Made by a program: the position numbers and the translations under genes. The notes under the pieces were generated by a model. The model made no database searches, was not told where the DNA came from, and worked only from the letters and a program-made list of their open reading frames with translations. From assembly GCF_902859585.1 (NCBI RefSeq), contig NZ_CADIJM010000007.1, positions 162,101 through 226,100 on the forward strand: a stretch of 64,000 nt of DNA, given 5' to 3'. This DNA comes from Achromobacter animicus. GTDB lineage: Bacteria; Pseudomonadota; Gammaproteobacteria; Burkholderiales; Burkholderiaceae_B. Below are positions 1 through 6,818 of the stretch, one piece after another (within the stretch, counting starts at the first letter, position 1; each line of letters begins with the position of its first letter).

Positions 1-913
1 CAGCCGCTCTCAAGGCTGCAGCTCCCACGCCTCTCAATGCCGCCAAACCCTTGCTGGCACCGGCACCACCCAATGCCGCTAGGGCGAAGGCCACTTCCCT
101 CAACGCGGATGCCAGACCCAGCAGCGAATTAGCCCAGGACAAAATCTTTAGCGCCCCCAGGGCGAGCAGCGCGTTCTGCCATCCGCCCACCGCCTGCGCA
201 GCGGCGTCCACCACGTCGATGAATGCCACGACGGCCTTCGCCGTGCCGTCGACCCACTTGGCAATCACATCCTCGTTCTCAAGAAACCAATCGCCCCAGC
301 CTTGAAGGACCTCGAGTGCCCGTTCGAACGCCGGAATGAGCGCGACCAGGATCCTCATGGCCACTGATTCAAAGGTGTCGCGCAAATCCAGATAGCGGTC
401 GCGCAGACGAGCGGCTGCATCCGCGTCCTGCGCGGAAACTGCGGACCGTCGTTCTTGAGCCTGCAACAGCTTTTCCAGTTCAACCGGTCCGCGACGGAAC
501 AAGTCGAACAGGGCCTCATTGACACCCATTTCCTCAGCGACTTGAGCGGCGCGGCTCCGGTCCTTCTGATATAGATCGGCGATGATCCGCGACCTGGCCA
601 AAAGGTACGTATTCCCGTCTCTCAGATCCGAGACATTCCCGCCGTTCTGAAGAAAAGCGGGCACGGAATCCGCAGCCTGACCACGATTGAACTTGCTGAT
701 CTGCCCCGCTGATTCCCTCAATTGGGCGGAGATAGCTTCGGCAGTCCCGCCAGCCCGCTCGGCTGCCTTCTGCCAGGCAGTAAGCCGTTCGGTGCTGATG
801 CCAAGATTCTGTGCCATCTGGCCCAGACTCGCCGCCGCGGCAATGGAGTCCACTGCGAAGCGCTTCGGATCAAAGCCAACGGAGGCGGCAAGGGCATCGA
901 TGATGGTCGCCAT
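1..913 (-). CDS. Phage tail tape measure protein, N-terminal part (runs off the window)
   Basis: The minus strand is open from an ATG at 913 to the window edge without a stop, giving at least 304 residues. It begins MATIIDALAASVGF and continues with a helical, Ala/Gln-rich sequence, then hydrophobic Ala/Leu-rich stretches (for example ALLALGALKILSW) near the window edge. That is the usual composition of tape measure proteins, which set tail length and form a channel during DNA ejection. It starts 4 bases after the stop of the frameshifted tail chaperone, exactly where tape measure genes lie in contractile-tailed phages. The step from the MATIIDALAASVGFDP start to the GQMAQNLGISTERLTAWQ segment looks shorter than I remember for related proteins, so a small internal deletion is possible. 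The family assignment rests on position and general sequence character. Confidence 0.7.
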   Translation of the reverse strand, partial: MATIIDALAASVGFDPKRFAVDSIAAAASLGQMAQNLGISTERLTAWQKAAERAGGTAEAISAQLRESAGQISKFNRGQAADSVPAFLQNGGNVSDLRDGNTYLLARSRIIADLYQKDRSRAAQVAEEMGVNEALFDLFRRGPVELEKLLQAQERRSAVSAQDADAAARLRDRYLDLRDTFESVAMRILVALIPAFERALEVLQGWGDWFLENEDVIAKWVDGTAKAVVAFIDVVDAAAQAVGGWQNALLALGALKILSWANSLLGLASALREVAFALAALGGAGASKGLAALRGVGAAALRAA

Positions 914-917
914 GCAA

Positions 918-1516
918 TTACCTCGGTTCAGTTAAGACGCGCCTGTTGTGTGCGTCCACCGCAAACACCTCAAGCAGGTTGTACAGGTCTTCGGCGCCAT
1001 AGACCGTTTGCAGATCATGCAGCAGGTCTGGGCGACGAGAGATCACTACGCCAACATTGCGCGGAATGTTGGCGTAGTGAATCAGGCGCGGGCCGCCACC
1101 GGGGACCTGGAGCCCGAAGTCGATGGCGTGGCGGCCATAAAAAAATCCAGGTGCAGGCCCAGGACTTTCTGGCGCAGCGTGAGCAGGGTCGACACCTCTT
1201 CGATATCGCCGGAAATGAGCTCTCGCCGCACATCGGGACTCGGCTGGATCTGCACGCAATCCATCATCTTGTCCAGCAGCGGTTTGGCGCTATCGAAGGG
1301 CAGCTTGGCAATCGCCTTCAGGCCCATGGCAGCCACGCCTGCCAGACCGGCCTGCGCGATGTTGGCCGGAACTTCGACGCCGGCGTTCATCAACGCGAAC
1401 AAGGCTCGGCCCGCCCATTCTTCGGCGTCGTAAGCCGACAGTTCCGTCAGGATGAAGGCCTTCCCCTGATCGCGCCCTTCCGAATTGATGGTGACGGTGA
1501 TCTGCTTTCTTGCCAT
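918..1516 (-). CDS. Tail assembly chaperone, long frameshifted form (gpGT-like)
   Basis: This is the product expected if ribosomes slip back one base at the T7 run at 1145-1139. The first 126 codons are those of the short protein, ending LHLDFF. After the slip the reading continues YGRHAIDFGLQVPGG and ends with GAEDLYNLLEVFAVDAHN and a stop at 918, for about 199 residues in total. The downstream frame is open across the whole overlap and its end is followed 4 bases later by the tape measure start, as in many tailed phages. In lambda the equivalent gpGT protein helps to wrap the tape measure while the tail tube polymerises. The frameshift is inferred from the slippery run and the open downstream frame. 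Confidence 0.75.
1043..1080. repeat. Perfect 16-bp inverted repeat with 6-base loop inside coding sequence
   Basis: The arms are 1043-1058 and 1065-1080 and match exactly as reverse complements, with the loop GCGCGG at 1059-1064. The structure lies in the frameshift-only extension of the tail chaperone, starting 58 bases downstream of the slippery site on the coding strand. In the transcript it would form a very stable hairpin. It is further away than the usual 5-9 base spacing of frameshift stimulators. Confidence 0.85.
1082..1516 (-). CDS. Tail assembly chaperone, short form (gpG-like)
   Basis: A 144-residue protein beginning MARKQITVTINSEGRDQGK. It lies between the tail tube gene and the tape measure gene, the standard position of the tail assembly chaperone. 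The segment from FILTELSAYDAEEWAGRALF to KLPFDSAKPLLDKMMDCVQI looks like the structured body. The in-frame tail after residue 126 (MAATPSTSGSRSPVAARA) is low-complexity and unlike a folded domain, as expected for the minor non-shifted terminus. It starts only one base after the tube gene stop at 1518, so the two are probably translationally coupled. I infer the function from position and the frameshift organisation more than from a recognisable motif. Confidence 0.75.
   Translation of the reverse strand: MARKQITVTINSEGRDQGKAFILTELSAYDAEEWAGRALFALMNAGVEVPANIAQAGLAGVAAMGLKAIAKLPFDSAKPLLDKMMDCVQIQPSPDVRRELISGDIEEVSTLLTLRQKVLGLHLDFFMAATPSTSGSRSPVAARA
1139..1145 (-). promoter_or_regulatory. Slippery heptamer for programmed -1 ribosomal frameshift
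   Basis: On the coding (minus) strand the zero frame reads GAT TTT TTT ATG, so seven consecutive T form an X XXY YYZ-type slippery heptamer. A shift of -1 gives TTT TTT TAT GGC and enters the long open frame that ends at 918. The location inside the tail chaperone gene matches the conserved frameshift of tailed phages. Confidence 0.75.
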
Positions 1517-1517
1517 G

Positions 1518-1949
1518 TCACACCAACGCCGGCGAGACGTTCTGCCAGGTGATCTGGAACGTCATGGGTTGAAGGAGCGCCTTGGCGTCCGGCGCCGGCG
1601 GGATCTGGGTCAGCACGCCACGCGTCAACGTGTACTTGCGATCGATCGACGGAATGCTGAGCGTGCCGTTTGCATAGAACACTTCCCGGGCCGTTTCGCC
1701 AGCCGCAGCCCAGATCTCGAAGATGCGCAGGGAAGGAGAGTCGGGTTGGATGGAAATGGTCTGGACGCGGGGAACCGGCACGTAGCTTGCCGACATTCGC
1801 CCATCCACTCCCATGGTTACCTGTGCGGGCTTGGCCGCTTCAAAAGCGAACGCGGTTTCCGAGGCGTAGCCCTCGATCTTCTGCGGCACCGGAAAAATCC
1901 CGCCCACCGCAAGCATCAGAACGGAATTGGCACTGGTCAAAGTCGCCAT
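1518..1949 (-). CDS. Phage tail tube protein (DUF3277-like)
   Basis: A 143-residue protein starting MATLTSANSVLMLAVGG. It follows the sheath gene by 9 bases and precedes the tail chaperone. In phages that carry a DUF3383-type sheath the next gene is normally the DUF3277-type tube protein of about this size, and the order here fits. The sequence is rich in beta-strand-like segments (VPVPRVQTISIQPDSPSL, KYTLTRGVLTQI) and ends QPMTFQITWQNVSPALV, compatible with a tube-forming beta-barrel fold. The role would be to polymerise into the inner tube of a contractile tail. No catalytic motif is expected. Confidence 0.65.
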   Translation of the reverse strand: MATLTSANSVLMLAVGGIFPVPQKIEGYASETAFAFEAAKPAQVTMGVDGRMSASYVPVPRVQTISIQPDSPSLRIFEIWAAAGETAREVFYANGTLSIPSIDRKYTLTRGVLTQIPPAPDAKALLQPMTFQITWQNVSPALV

Positions 1950-1958
1950 GTTGAATCC

Positions 1959-3437
1959 TTAAAGAATGGCCAGCGAGGCCAGGGTGATGTTTTGGACGGA
2001 ACCGCCGTCCATGTACCAGAACGTCATGGGCGGGGTGCCGCGCGCTTCGCGCACCTGCGGGGTGGCGTCCTTGATCTGCAGGTACCAGCCGCGGCTCTGC
2101 AGCGTGTCTGAGATGTCGACGCCGGCCATGTTGTTGACCTGCGCCTTTTGCTGGCTCGACAGCGTCACGCCGGCGCGGATGGCGCCGAAGTTGACCGCGG
2201 CGTTGATCGGGTCCAGGCAGGCCGCGTCGATCAGCGTGTAGCCGTCAAGGTTGTAGGGCACCGAGTTCACCTGGGTCAGCAGCGACATCAGCGCCTGCTG
2301 GAAGGCCGCGTTCAGCCAGATCTGGTTGACGTAGGAGTCGACCCATTTCCAGTTGCCGCTGATCTGGCCCGGGTACAGAAACCGGAAGCGATCGTTGCTG
2401 GTCGCGTAATCGCCGTAGAAGTTGTAGCCGTTGTCGATCAGCGTCTGCGCGGTCGTGGCGTCGGTCACGGAGAACGCGAGGCCGGACTGGCCTTTGAAGG
2501 CCAGCGTGGCGCGGCCGTTGGTGCGTTCGAAGTCGAGCGACGCAATGGCGCCCAGGATGAAGGCCGCGTGGTGGACGTCCTGATAGACCGGCACCGAGCC
2601 CGAGTACTCGTTGGCGCTGACGATGGCGGCCCAGTGCGAGGTATTGCCCTGCTGCGTGGCGGTGACATCCGTGTCCCAGCCGACGTAGGCGTAGCGATCG
2701 CCCTGGGCGTTGGTCCATGCCGAGAACGCCGTCTTGCCAGCGGTATCGGGCTCGAAGGTCGTCATGAACGCGGCCCAGTTCTGGGTCAGGTCGGTGATCT
2801 GGCTCATGTTCACGGCCGGCACACCTGCCCCTACGCCTTGCGACACGACGGCGCCGGCGGCCTGCGTCAGCTTCAGGCCCGACGCGATGGACCCACTGCC
2901 GTGCGACACGGTGCTGGCTGCGCCGTCGCTGGCCGACGTGATCACGAAGGCGGCGCGCTGCGCGTCATAGGCGCAGTCCGCGCCCAACGCGGTGAAGGCC
3001 GCTTCGATGACGGATGCGGCGTTCGAAAAGCTGGTTGCCGCCGACAGGTCGATGTTGCCGGACGTCTTGGCCACGCCGTCCACGGTCACGGTCAGGGTGC
3101 CGGACAGCGCCTGCAGTTCGACAAGCGTGACCGTGGCCATGGAGCCGCCGCGCAGATAGGCGGCAACCGGTTCGGCGGGATATTGCGCGAACAGCAGGTT
3201 GCCCGGCTTGCGGGTCGAGTTGTCGAACCCGTTGAAATAGACGTCGGCCAGGTTGGCCTCGGTCGAGGTCGGACCGAAAAAGCGCTGCACGTCGCGCGCC
3301 GTCGCGAAACTCTGGACGGCGCCGATGGGGACGGCCGTATCGTTGGTCAGGATCAGGCCGTTCAAATCGAGGGCCGATCCGCCGGCTGCGATCACGCCCG
3401 GGACGACCTGGACGATTTCACTGGCGGGAATGGACAT
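1959..3437 (-). CDS. Contractile tail sheath protein (DUF3383 family)
   Basis: I place the start at ATG 3437 (MSIPASEIVQVVPGV), which has a GGGAG ribosome site just upstream and begins 4 bases after the preceding stop. The open frame extends further upstream but that part is out of frame with any phage-like sequence. The protein is 492 residues. The N-terminal ANGLILT-like segment (LDLNGLILTNDTAVPIG), the RFFGPTSTEANLADVYFNGF motif and the C-terminal SRGWYLQIKDATPQVREARG segment resemble DUF3383 sheath proteins of Myoviridae-type phages. Sheath subunits surround the tube and contract on host contact. This gene is the main evidence that the element makes a contractile tail. Confidence 0.8.
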   Translation of the reverse strand: MSIPASEIVQVVPGVIAAGGSALDLNGLILTNDTAVPIGAVQSFATARDVQRFFGPTSTEANLADVYFNGFDNSTRKPGNLLFAQYPAEPVAAYLRGGSMATVTLVELQALSGTLTVTVDGVAKTSGNIDLSAATSFSNAASVIEAAFTALGADCAYDAQRAAFVITSASDGAASTVSHGSGSIASGLKLTQAAGAVVSQGVGAGVPAVNMSQITDLTQNWAAFMTTFEPDTAGKTAFSAWTNAQGDRYAYVGWDTDVTATQQGNTSHWAAIVSANEYSGSVPVYQDVHHAAFILGAIASLDFERTNGRATLAFKGQSGLAFSVTDATTAQTLIDNGYNFYGDYATSNDRFRFLYPGQISGNWKWVDSYVNQIWLNAAFQQALMSLLTQVNSVPYNLDGYTLIDAACLDPINAAVNFGAIRAGVTLSSQQKAQVNNMAGVDISDTLQSRGWYLQIKDATPQVREARGTPPMTFWYMDGGSVQNITLASLAIL

Positions 3438-3441
3438 AGCG

Positions 3442-3975
3442 TTAAGCTCCCGTAGGGTAGGTGGTGTCGACCTCGATGAGGCCCACGTGAAGTTGGGCCG
3501 CAAACTGCTGCGGCATGGTGATGGAAGGGTTGAACTGCAAGGCGGTGTCGAATGACCACCGTTCAAAGCGCGGGTGGTCCGCGCCGTCGATAGGCAAATG
3601 GGTGATCTCACCCGAGTACAGCGGCTGCGCGTGGCCAAGCTCCTTCAGGAAGTCGCAGCCGTGCTGACTGCGCAAAGCCATTGCCAGCGTCAGAGCGTGG
3701 TCCTGCGCCTGTTCGCCGTAGCTGTCCACCCGCGCCGACCATTGCGTGGCCTGCGTGATGGTCCGCGCGCCCGATGCGGGCGAGGGATCGGCATAGGTCA
3801 TGAGCGGCAGCGAGAGTCCCAGCGCGGCCATCGGCGTGATGACGATGCACTCGCGCATGGGAGCAGGAAGCTGGTCAGGAAGACCGCGAATCACTTCGCC
3901 ATCCACCAGGGTCTTGAAGAAGATGACCAGGTCTTCGACCAGCTGACTTTCAGTGATGCTTATCTGAATGCGCAT
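3442..3975 (-). CDS. Phage neck/tail-completion protein (LIC_12616-like)
   Basis: The best start is ATG 3975 (MRIQISITESQLVEDLVIFF), giving 177 residues. The open frame reaches 4203 but that part runs through two terminator hairpins and cannot be coding. The protein has the pattern of the neck-terminator family that precedes DUF3383 sheath genes: an N-terminal helix, a central LPAPMRECIVITPMAALG strand pair, and an ATQWSARVDSYGEQAQDHAL segment. Such proteins cap the tail or join it to the head. It is the first gene after two consecutive terminators, so its expression should depend on antitermination or on a promoter within 3976-4267. Confidence 0.55.
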   Translation of the reverse strand: MRIQISITESQLVEDLVIFFKTLVDGEVIRGLPDQLPAPMRECIVITPMAALGLSLPLMTYADPSPASGARTITQATQWSARVDSYGEQAQDHALTLAMALRSQHGCDFLKELGHAQPLYSGEITHLPIDGADHPRFERWSFDTALQFNPSITMPQQFAAQLHVGLIEVDTTYPTGA

Positions 3976-4020
3976 GGCGCTGGATTCCTGCCTGAAAGGG
4001 TTGAACCGAAGCTCGCCCCC

Positions 4021-4049
4021 AAAACAAAAAGCCCCGGCATGGCCGGGGC
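4021..4049 (-). terminator. Rho-independent terminator, copy 1
   Basis: On the minus strand a GCCCCGGC/GCCGGGGC stem is followed by TTTTTGTTTT. It lies 46 bases upstream of the neck gene start and would stop transcripts coming from the early genes. Confidence 0.8.
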
Positions 4050-4117
4050 TTCGTTTGCTTGGGACGCAATGTCCCGGGCCTATTGTGACCGAACGCGTGA
4101 CCGATAAGGCGAGGGCT

Positions 4118-4135
4118 TGTGACGGAACCGTCACA
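4118..4135. promoter_or_regulatory. 18-bp palindrome TGTGACGGAACCGTCACA (possible operator)
   Basis: A perfect palindrome accompanied by GTGACCG half sites just to its left. The same element, with TT instead of AA at the centre, recurs at 4293-4310. The length and symmetry suggest a dimeric DNA-binding protein. The nearby winged-helix or Q-like product is a candidate binder. Confidence 0.5.
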
Positions 4136-4200
4136 CGCGATGTCCCATGCGATCCGCGTCCGGCATGAAGCGGCCAGCGACGGAACAGTGCTACGGAAAG

Positions 4201-4225
4201 CAAAAAGCCCCGGCGGACCGGGGCT
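4201..4225 (-). terminator. Rho-independent terminator, copy 2
   Basis: On the minus strand an AGCCCCGG/CCGGGGCT stem with a short loop is followed by TTTTTG. It lies 43 bases downstream of the winged-helix gene stop and is the natural terminator of the early operon. Confidence 0.8.
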
Positions 4226-4267
4226 GCATTGGTGATGGGCGCAATGCCCCGGGCCCATTGTGACCGA

Positions 4268-4537
4268 TTACGTGACCGCGATGACGGCGCCTTGTGACGG
4301 TTCCGTCACACGCCATGCATACGACCTGCCGTGGCCGCCGGTTTCCGGCTCTTGAATGATGACGCTGCCGGTGTCCTGCAACGCATCCATGGCGCGCTGG
4401 ATGCCGCGCTGCAATCGCGTCTTCTCGGCGGGCGACAAAGCGCGGCCGTGCGACACATGGCGAACCAGTTCCATCAGTCGAAACGACCGGCCGGGATAGC
4501 AGGCCATCAGATCCATCACTTCGTGCGCGTACTTCAC
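4268..4537 (-). CDS. Small winged-helix-like phage protein, function unknown
   Basis: An 89-residue protein starting at GTG 4537, which has a strong AGGAGG ribosome site and overlaps the upstream stop as GTGA. The sequence MKYAHEVMDLMACYPGRSFRLMELVRHV followed by RGIQRAMDALQDTGSVIIQ and a glycine turn before RSYAWRV has the helix-helix-wing pattern of a small winged-helix DNA-binding protein. It is the last gene of the early operon and is followed by the duplicated terminator cassette, which contains palindromes it might bind. I do not recognise a named family. It could be a late regulator or a replication accessory protein. Confidence 0.6.
   Translation of the reverse strand: MKYAHEVMDLMACYPGRSFRLMELVRHVSHGRALSPAEKTRLQRGIQRAMDALQDTGSVIIQEPETGGHGRSYAWRVTEPSQGAVIAVT
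4293..4310. promoter_or_regulatory. 18-bp palindrome TGTGACGGTTCCGTCACA (possible operator)
   Basis: The second perfect copy of the palindrome. It lies inside the last codons of the winged-helix gene, so it is either an operator in coding sequence or a transcript hairpin. Confidence 0.5.
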
Positions 4538-4890
4538 GCCAGCCTCCTTTCCACCTGGCTGCGAAACAGGCCCAGGTACAGTTTGTATTCGGTTTCAGTC
4601 AGCACCACACCGGTCGTGCGGGCAATCCAGTCCAAGGCCTTTGCCCTGCGCTCGCGCGCCAGCAGCTCACCAAACATCGCGTGCTTCTGGGGATACTCGG
4701 CGATGATGATCATTCGTTCATGCCAAGGCAGCGCGGCATGCATCGCTTCCACCACCTGCGCGTGGTGATCGTTGATCGGCCGGTAGTCGTCCTCTTCGGA
4801 CACGTGCACTGGCATATTGCCCACGGACGCGCCCGACCACGTCCACCTCGCCCAATTCCACATCAGGTCGTCACCCGTCAACTTTCGCAT
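4534..4890 (-). CDS. Putative Q-like antitermination protein
   Basis: A 118-residue protein. It begins MRKLTGDDLMWNWARWTWSG, then has RPINDHHAQVVEAMHAALP, a HERMIIIAEYPQKHAMFGELLARERRAKALDWI helical region and a C-terminal LTETEYKLYLGLFRSQVERRLA segment. The WNWARW opening, the acidic linker, the VVEAMHAALPWHER helix and the terminal basic helix resemble phage Q-type late antiterminators. The position supports this: it overlaps the replication P-like gene by 20 bases and lies just ahead of two terminators that separate it from the late tail genes. Q proteins let RNA polymerase read through such terminators. The assignment is tentative because no diagnostic motif is present. Confidence 0.45.
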   Translation of the reverse strand: MRKLTGDDLMWNWARWTWSGASVGNMPVHVSEEDDYRPINDHHAQVVEAMHAALPWHERMIIIAEYPQKHAMFGELLARERRAKALDWIARTTGVVLTETEYKLYLGLFRSQVERRLA

Positions 4891-5626
4891 CGTTCGCCTC
4901 GCATGGTTTGCCTTGCTTTCCGTGTGCCTTTCCCTTGCTGTCGCACGCCGTCTCTTCGCGTTCGCCCTTGGCGCGCGCGATCATCTGGGCGATGCCCAGG
5001 CTGGGGTGATCGCCGCGCGCGATACGCGCCTCCCACTTGGCGATCCAGCTGCGATGCGGGCGTCCCTGTTGTCTCAACAGTTTTTCCGCGCCCATGGTTT
5101 TCAAGGCCGCCTCGGCCTCGGCGCGTGTGGCCAGCGTGCGGCCCGGCGCGGGAAGCGCCGTTCTCGGTTGCGGAATGTCCGGCCACGATCCTTTGGCCAG
5201 CTCGTCGCTTAGCGTCTTTTCCCAGCGTGTCTTGATGGCCCCATAGGTGCAGCCCAGCAGATCCACGGTGCTCACGCCTACTGCGGCCCAATACACCGCA
5301 GGATGCGACCAGGCGCCCTGCTCTCCCCGCCTGCGAGCCGTCATGCCACGCACCGCTTCGTGATACGCCACCTCCGGGACCGTCCACGGACAACACAGCT
5401 TGATGAACTGGGGCAAGGTCGGCGGCCATTCCTGCGTGAGGCAGGCCACCAGGCCGCGCCGAACCTGGCTTTCGTTCAGGCCCTCGAGCTTCTGGTTCCA
5501 TGCGTCTTTCAGTTCGCGCGCCGTCAGGCCCTGCCATTGCTGCGCGAATTTCGAGCCGTACATGAGCCACATTTCGTTGACCACCAGCGCGCCCAGGCTC
5601 GTGGGCTGGATGTCAGTGGCTTGCAT
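4871..5626 (-). CDS. Phage replication protein P-like (helicase loader)
   Basis: I set the start at ATG 5626 (MQATDIQPTSLGALVVNEMW), preceded by GGGGA, giving 251 residues. It overlaps the end of the preceding gene by 14 bases. The N-terminal third matches the lambda-P type pattern: a helix FAQQWQGLTARELKDAWNQK, the conserved LNESQVRRGLVACL and the WPPTLPQFIKLCCP motif. The rest is Arg/Lys/Glu-rich with a basic C-terminal tail (KGKAHGKQGKPCEAN). P proteins bring the host DnaB helicase to the initiator bound at the phage origin. Its partner here is the DUF1376 gene immediately upstream. Confidence 0.65.
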   Translation of the reverse strand: MQATDIQPTSLGALVVNEMWLMYGSKFAQQWQGLTARELKDAWNQKLEGLNESQVRRGLVACLTQEWPPTLPQFIKLCCPWTVPEVAYHEAVRGMTARRRGEQGAWSHPAVYWAAVGVSTVDLLGCTYGAIKTRWEKTLSDELAKGSWPDIPQPRTALPAPGRTLATRAEAEAALKTMGAEKLLRQQGRPHRSWIAKWEARIARGDHPSLGIAQMIARAKGEREETACDSKGKAHGKQGKPCEANDAKVDG

Positions 5627-6401
5627 CGATCGTCCCCATGAACTTTTCCCGCGGGCGGCCATCGCTGGCCAGCACGTCGCGCAGATCGTCGGTCCAGTCG
5701 GCGAGGCGCTGCGCCCGGCTTGCCGGCACATTCGATTGGGCTTGAACCCGCGGCGGATAGAGCCCCTGATACCCGCCCGCGATGCTGTTCGCGATCACGG
5801 CGCCCGGTTGATGTCCTTCGGCCAGATAGGCGGCAAGCTGTTGCAGCTGGCGCCGGGCCGCCTCCTGCGTCACCGGCTTTCGGCGAACCTTCCGGTCAGC
5901 AACCCAACTGCACCATTCCTCGCGATCAAGCCAGTCCGGAAGTTCGATGGTCGAGGCATCGAACCCGTTCACCCGTGCGCGGGGGCTGGGGGGAGTCTCT
6001 TTCAATTCCTGGTTCTTGGTTTCTGGTTCTTGGTTGGCTTGCGATCCGGTTTCCGGTGGGTTTACGCCCGGCCCCTCCTTTCTGGGCCGCCCTCCCCGCT
6101 TGCCGTTGGCTTTGGCCGTCTCGGCCTTGACGTGATAGGCGGCGATCTCCGCGTCGGCGCGTTTGTTGCGCCAATAGCCCTCGTGCAGTTGAAAGTACTC
6201 GGCGAGAATCTGTGCGGTGGCCTCCTTTTCTTCATCGGTACGCGCGCCGACCCAGCGAAAGATCTGCGCCAGGTTGTCGACGATGGGTTCTTCCTCCGCG
6301 TAGTACCGCCGCAGCAGGCGGCTGTAGATGGCGTCTTCCACGAGGCTCAGATGGGTCGTCGCCTGGGCGTAGTCGCCGATGTTGTGGCTGTAGTAGTTCA
6401 T
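5613..6401 (-). CDS. DUF1376 phage replication protein (O-like)
   Basis: The start ATG 6401 (MNYYSHNIGDYAQATTHLSL) has a GGAG ribosome site 6 bases upstream. Earlier in-frame codons are not phage-like. The protein is 262 residues. The N-terminal domain (YYSHNIGDY, EDAIYSRLLRRYYAEEEPI, AQILAEYFQLHEGYWRNKRAD) is DUF1376, found in phage and plasmid replication initiators. A KRGGRPRKE hinge and a linker rich in Glu/Asn/Gln follow, then a C-terminal DWLDREEWCSWVADRKVRR domain of the kind seen in helicase-recruiting proteins. The linker DNA carries direct repeats that could be the origin, as in lambda O. It is the first large gene of the early operon. Confidence 0.65.
   Translation of the reverse strand: MNYYSHNIGDYAQATTHLSLVEDAIYSRLLRRYYAEEEPIVDNLAQIFRWVGARTDEEKEATAQILAEYFQLHEGYWRNKRADAEIAAYHVKAETAKANGKRGGRPRKEGPGVNPPETGSQANQEPETKNQELKETPPSPRARVNGFDASTIELPDWLDREEWCSWVADRKVRRKPVTQEAARRQLQQLAAYLAEGHQPGAVIANSIAGGYQGLYPPRVQAQSNVPASRAQRLADWTDDLRDVLASDGRPREKFMGTIDASH
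6010..6035. repeat. Two 12-bp direct repeats in the O-like gene (possible origin iterons)
   Basis: TGGTTCTTGGTT occurs at 6010-6021 and again at 6024-6035, in the linker-coding part of the replication gene. Lambda-type phages place their origin iterons inside the O gene, so this is the first place to look for an origin. Only two copies are present, so the idea is weak. Confidence 0.35.
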
Positions 6402-6531
6402 GCGTGCTCCAGCAGCCCGGCGGCGAGCAAGGCGCCCGGCAGGTTTGTGAATGGCTTTGATAGGTGGACTTGCTGAATCCGGCAGCAAGGCCGGTGCAAG
6501 CGAGGGACCGGCAACGGGCCCCATCGGAACG

Positions 6532-6747
6532 TCAGGGCGGCCGCTGATCCTCAAGCCCGATTCGCCTGGCCTCCCACGCCTTGACGGCCTCGGGGCGTGC
6601 CAGCCGCAGGAACTCTCGCCACGCCTTCGGGACGCCGTTGGTTCGCCACTGGGATACCGCCCCGGGCGTGATCCCGCAAAGGGATGCCACGCGGCCCGTC
6701 CCGCCCAGTGCATCAATAAGAGACGAGTCGATCGTTTTTGCTCTCAT
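6532..6747 (-). CDS. Cro/YdaS-like repressor
   Basis: A 71-residue protein that diverges from the CI-like gene. The segment SSLIDALGGTGRVASLCGITPGAVSQWRTNGVP is a helix-turn-helix of the Cro/YdaS type: a short helix, a glycine turn, then a recognition helix AVSQWRTNG. The C-terminus EFLRLARPEAVKAWEARR is helical. It is the first gene of the minus-strand early operon and shares the operator region 6748-6818 with cI. By analogy with lambda it would turn down cI and support lytic development. A gap of 130 bases follows it, in which I see only the ribosome site of the next gene. Confidence 0.75.
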   Translation of the reverse strand: MRAKTIDSSLIDALGGTGRVASLCGITPGAVSQWRTNGVPKAWREFLRLARPEAVKAWEARRIGLEDQRPP

Positions 6748-6753
6748 GCATAA

Positions 6754-6818
6754 ATCTTAGAATGCTAAGATACTGAAAGCAAGCCACCTAAGAACATTTT
6801 TGTTTAGCATCCTAAGAT
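6754..6818. promoter_or_regulatory. Divergent cI/cro operators
   Basis: A perfect 18-bp palindrome ATCTTAGAATGCTAAGAT lies at 6754-6771, and a close relative on the opposite strand lies at 6803-6818 (TTTAGCATCCTAAGAT), covering the cI start codon. A further half site CCTAAG is at 6787-6792. The two full sites fit the consensus ATCTTAGrATGCTAArAT and are about 48 bases apart. The site over the cI start implies direct autorepression. Confidence 0.7.

Larger units (their letters stand above)
4025..4317. repeat. Tandem duplicated cassette (terminator plus palindrome plus gene 3' end)
   Basis: Two imperfect copies of about 117 bases lie at 4025-4142 and 4201-4317, with 58 unrelated bases between them. 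Each copy has the same order of parts: a run of A, a GC hairpin (a terminator on the minus strand), a GGG-C-GCAAT-G-CCC small palindrome, two GTGACCG half sites, and an 18-bp palindrome TGTGACGGwwCCGTCACA. The right end of copy 2 codes the last codons of the winged-helix gene (RVTEPSQGAVIAVT). Copy 1 keeps a decayed version of the same codons (RVTVPSQALALSVT). The cassette sits exactly between the early genes and the tail genes. Confidence 0.8.

Noticed and set aside
2148-3455. Long plus-strand frame opposite the sheath gene
   Set aside because: It is the mirror frame of the real gene, with Arg/Gly/His-rich composition and no family pattern.
3976-4203. Upstream in-frame extension of the neck gene
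   Set aside because: It runs through a terminator and the duplicated cassette, lacks a ribosome site and has no phage-like sequence; ATG 3975 is the better start.
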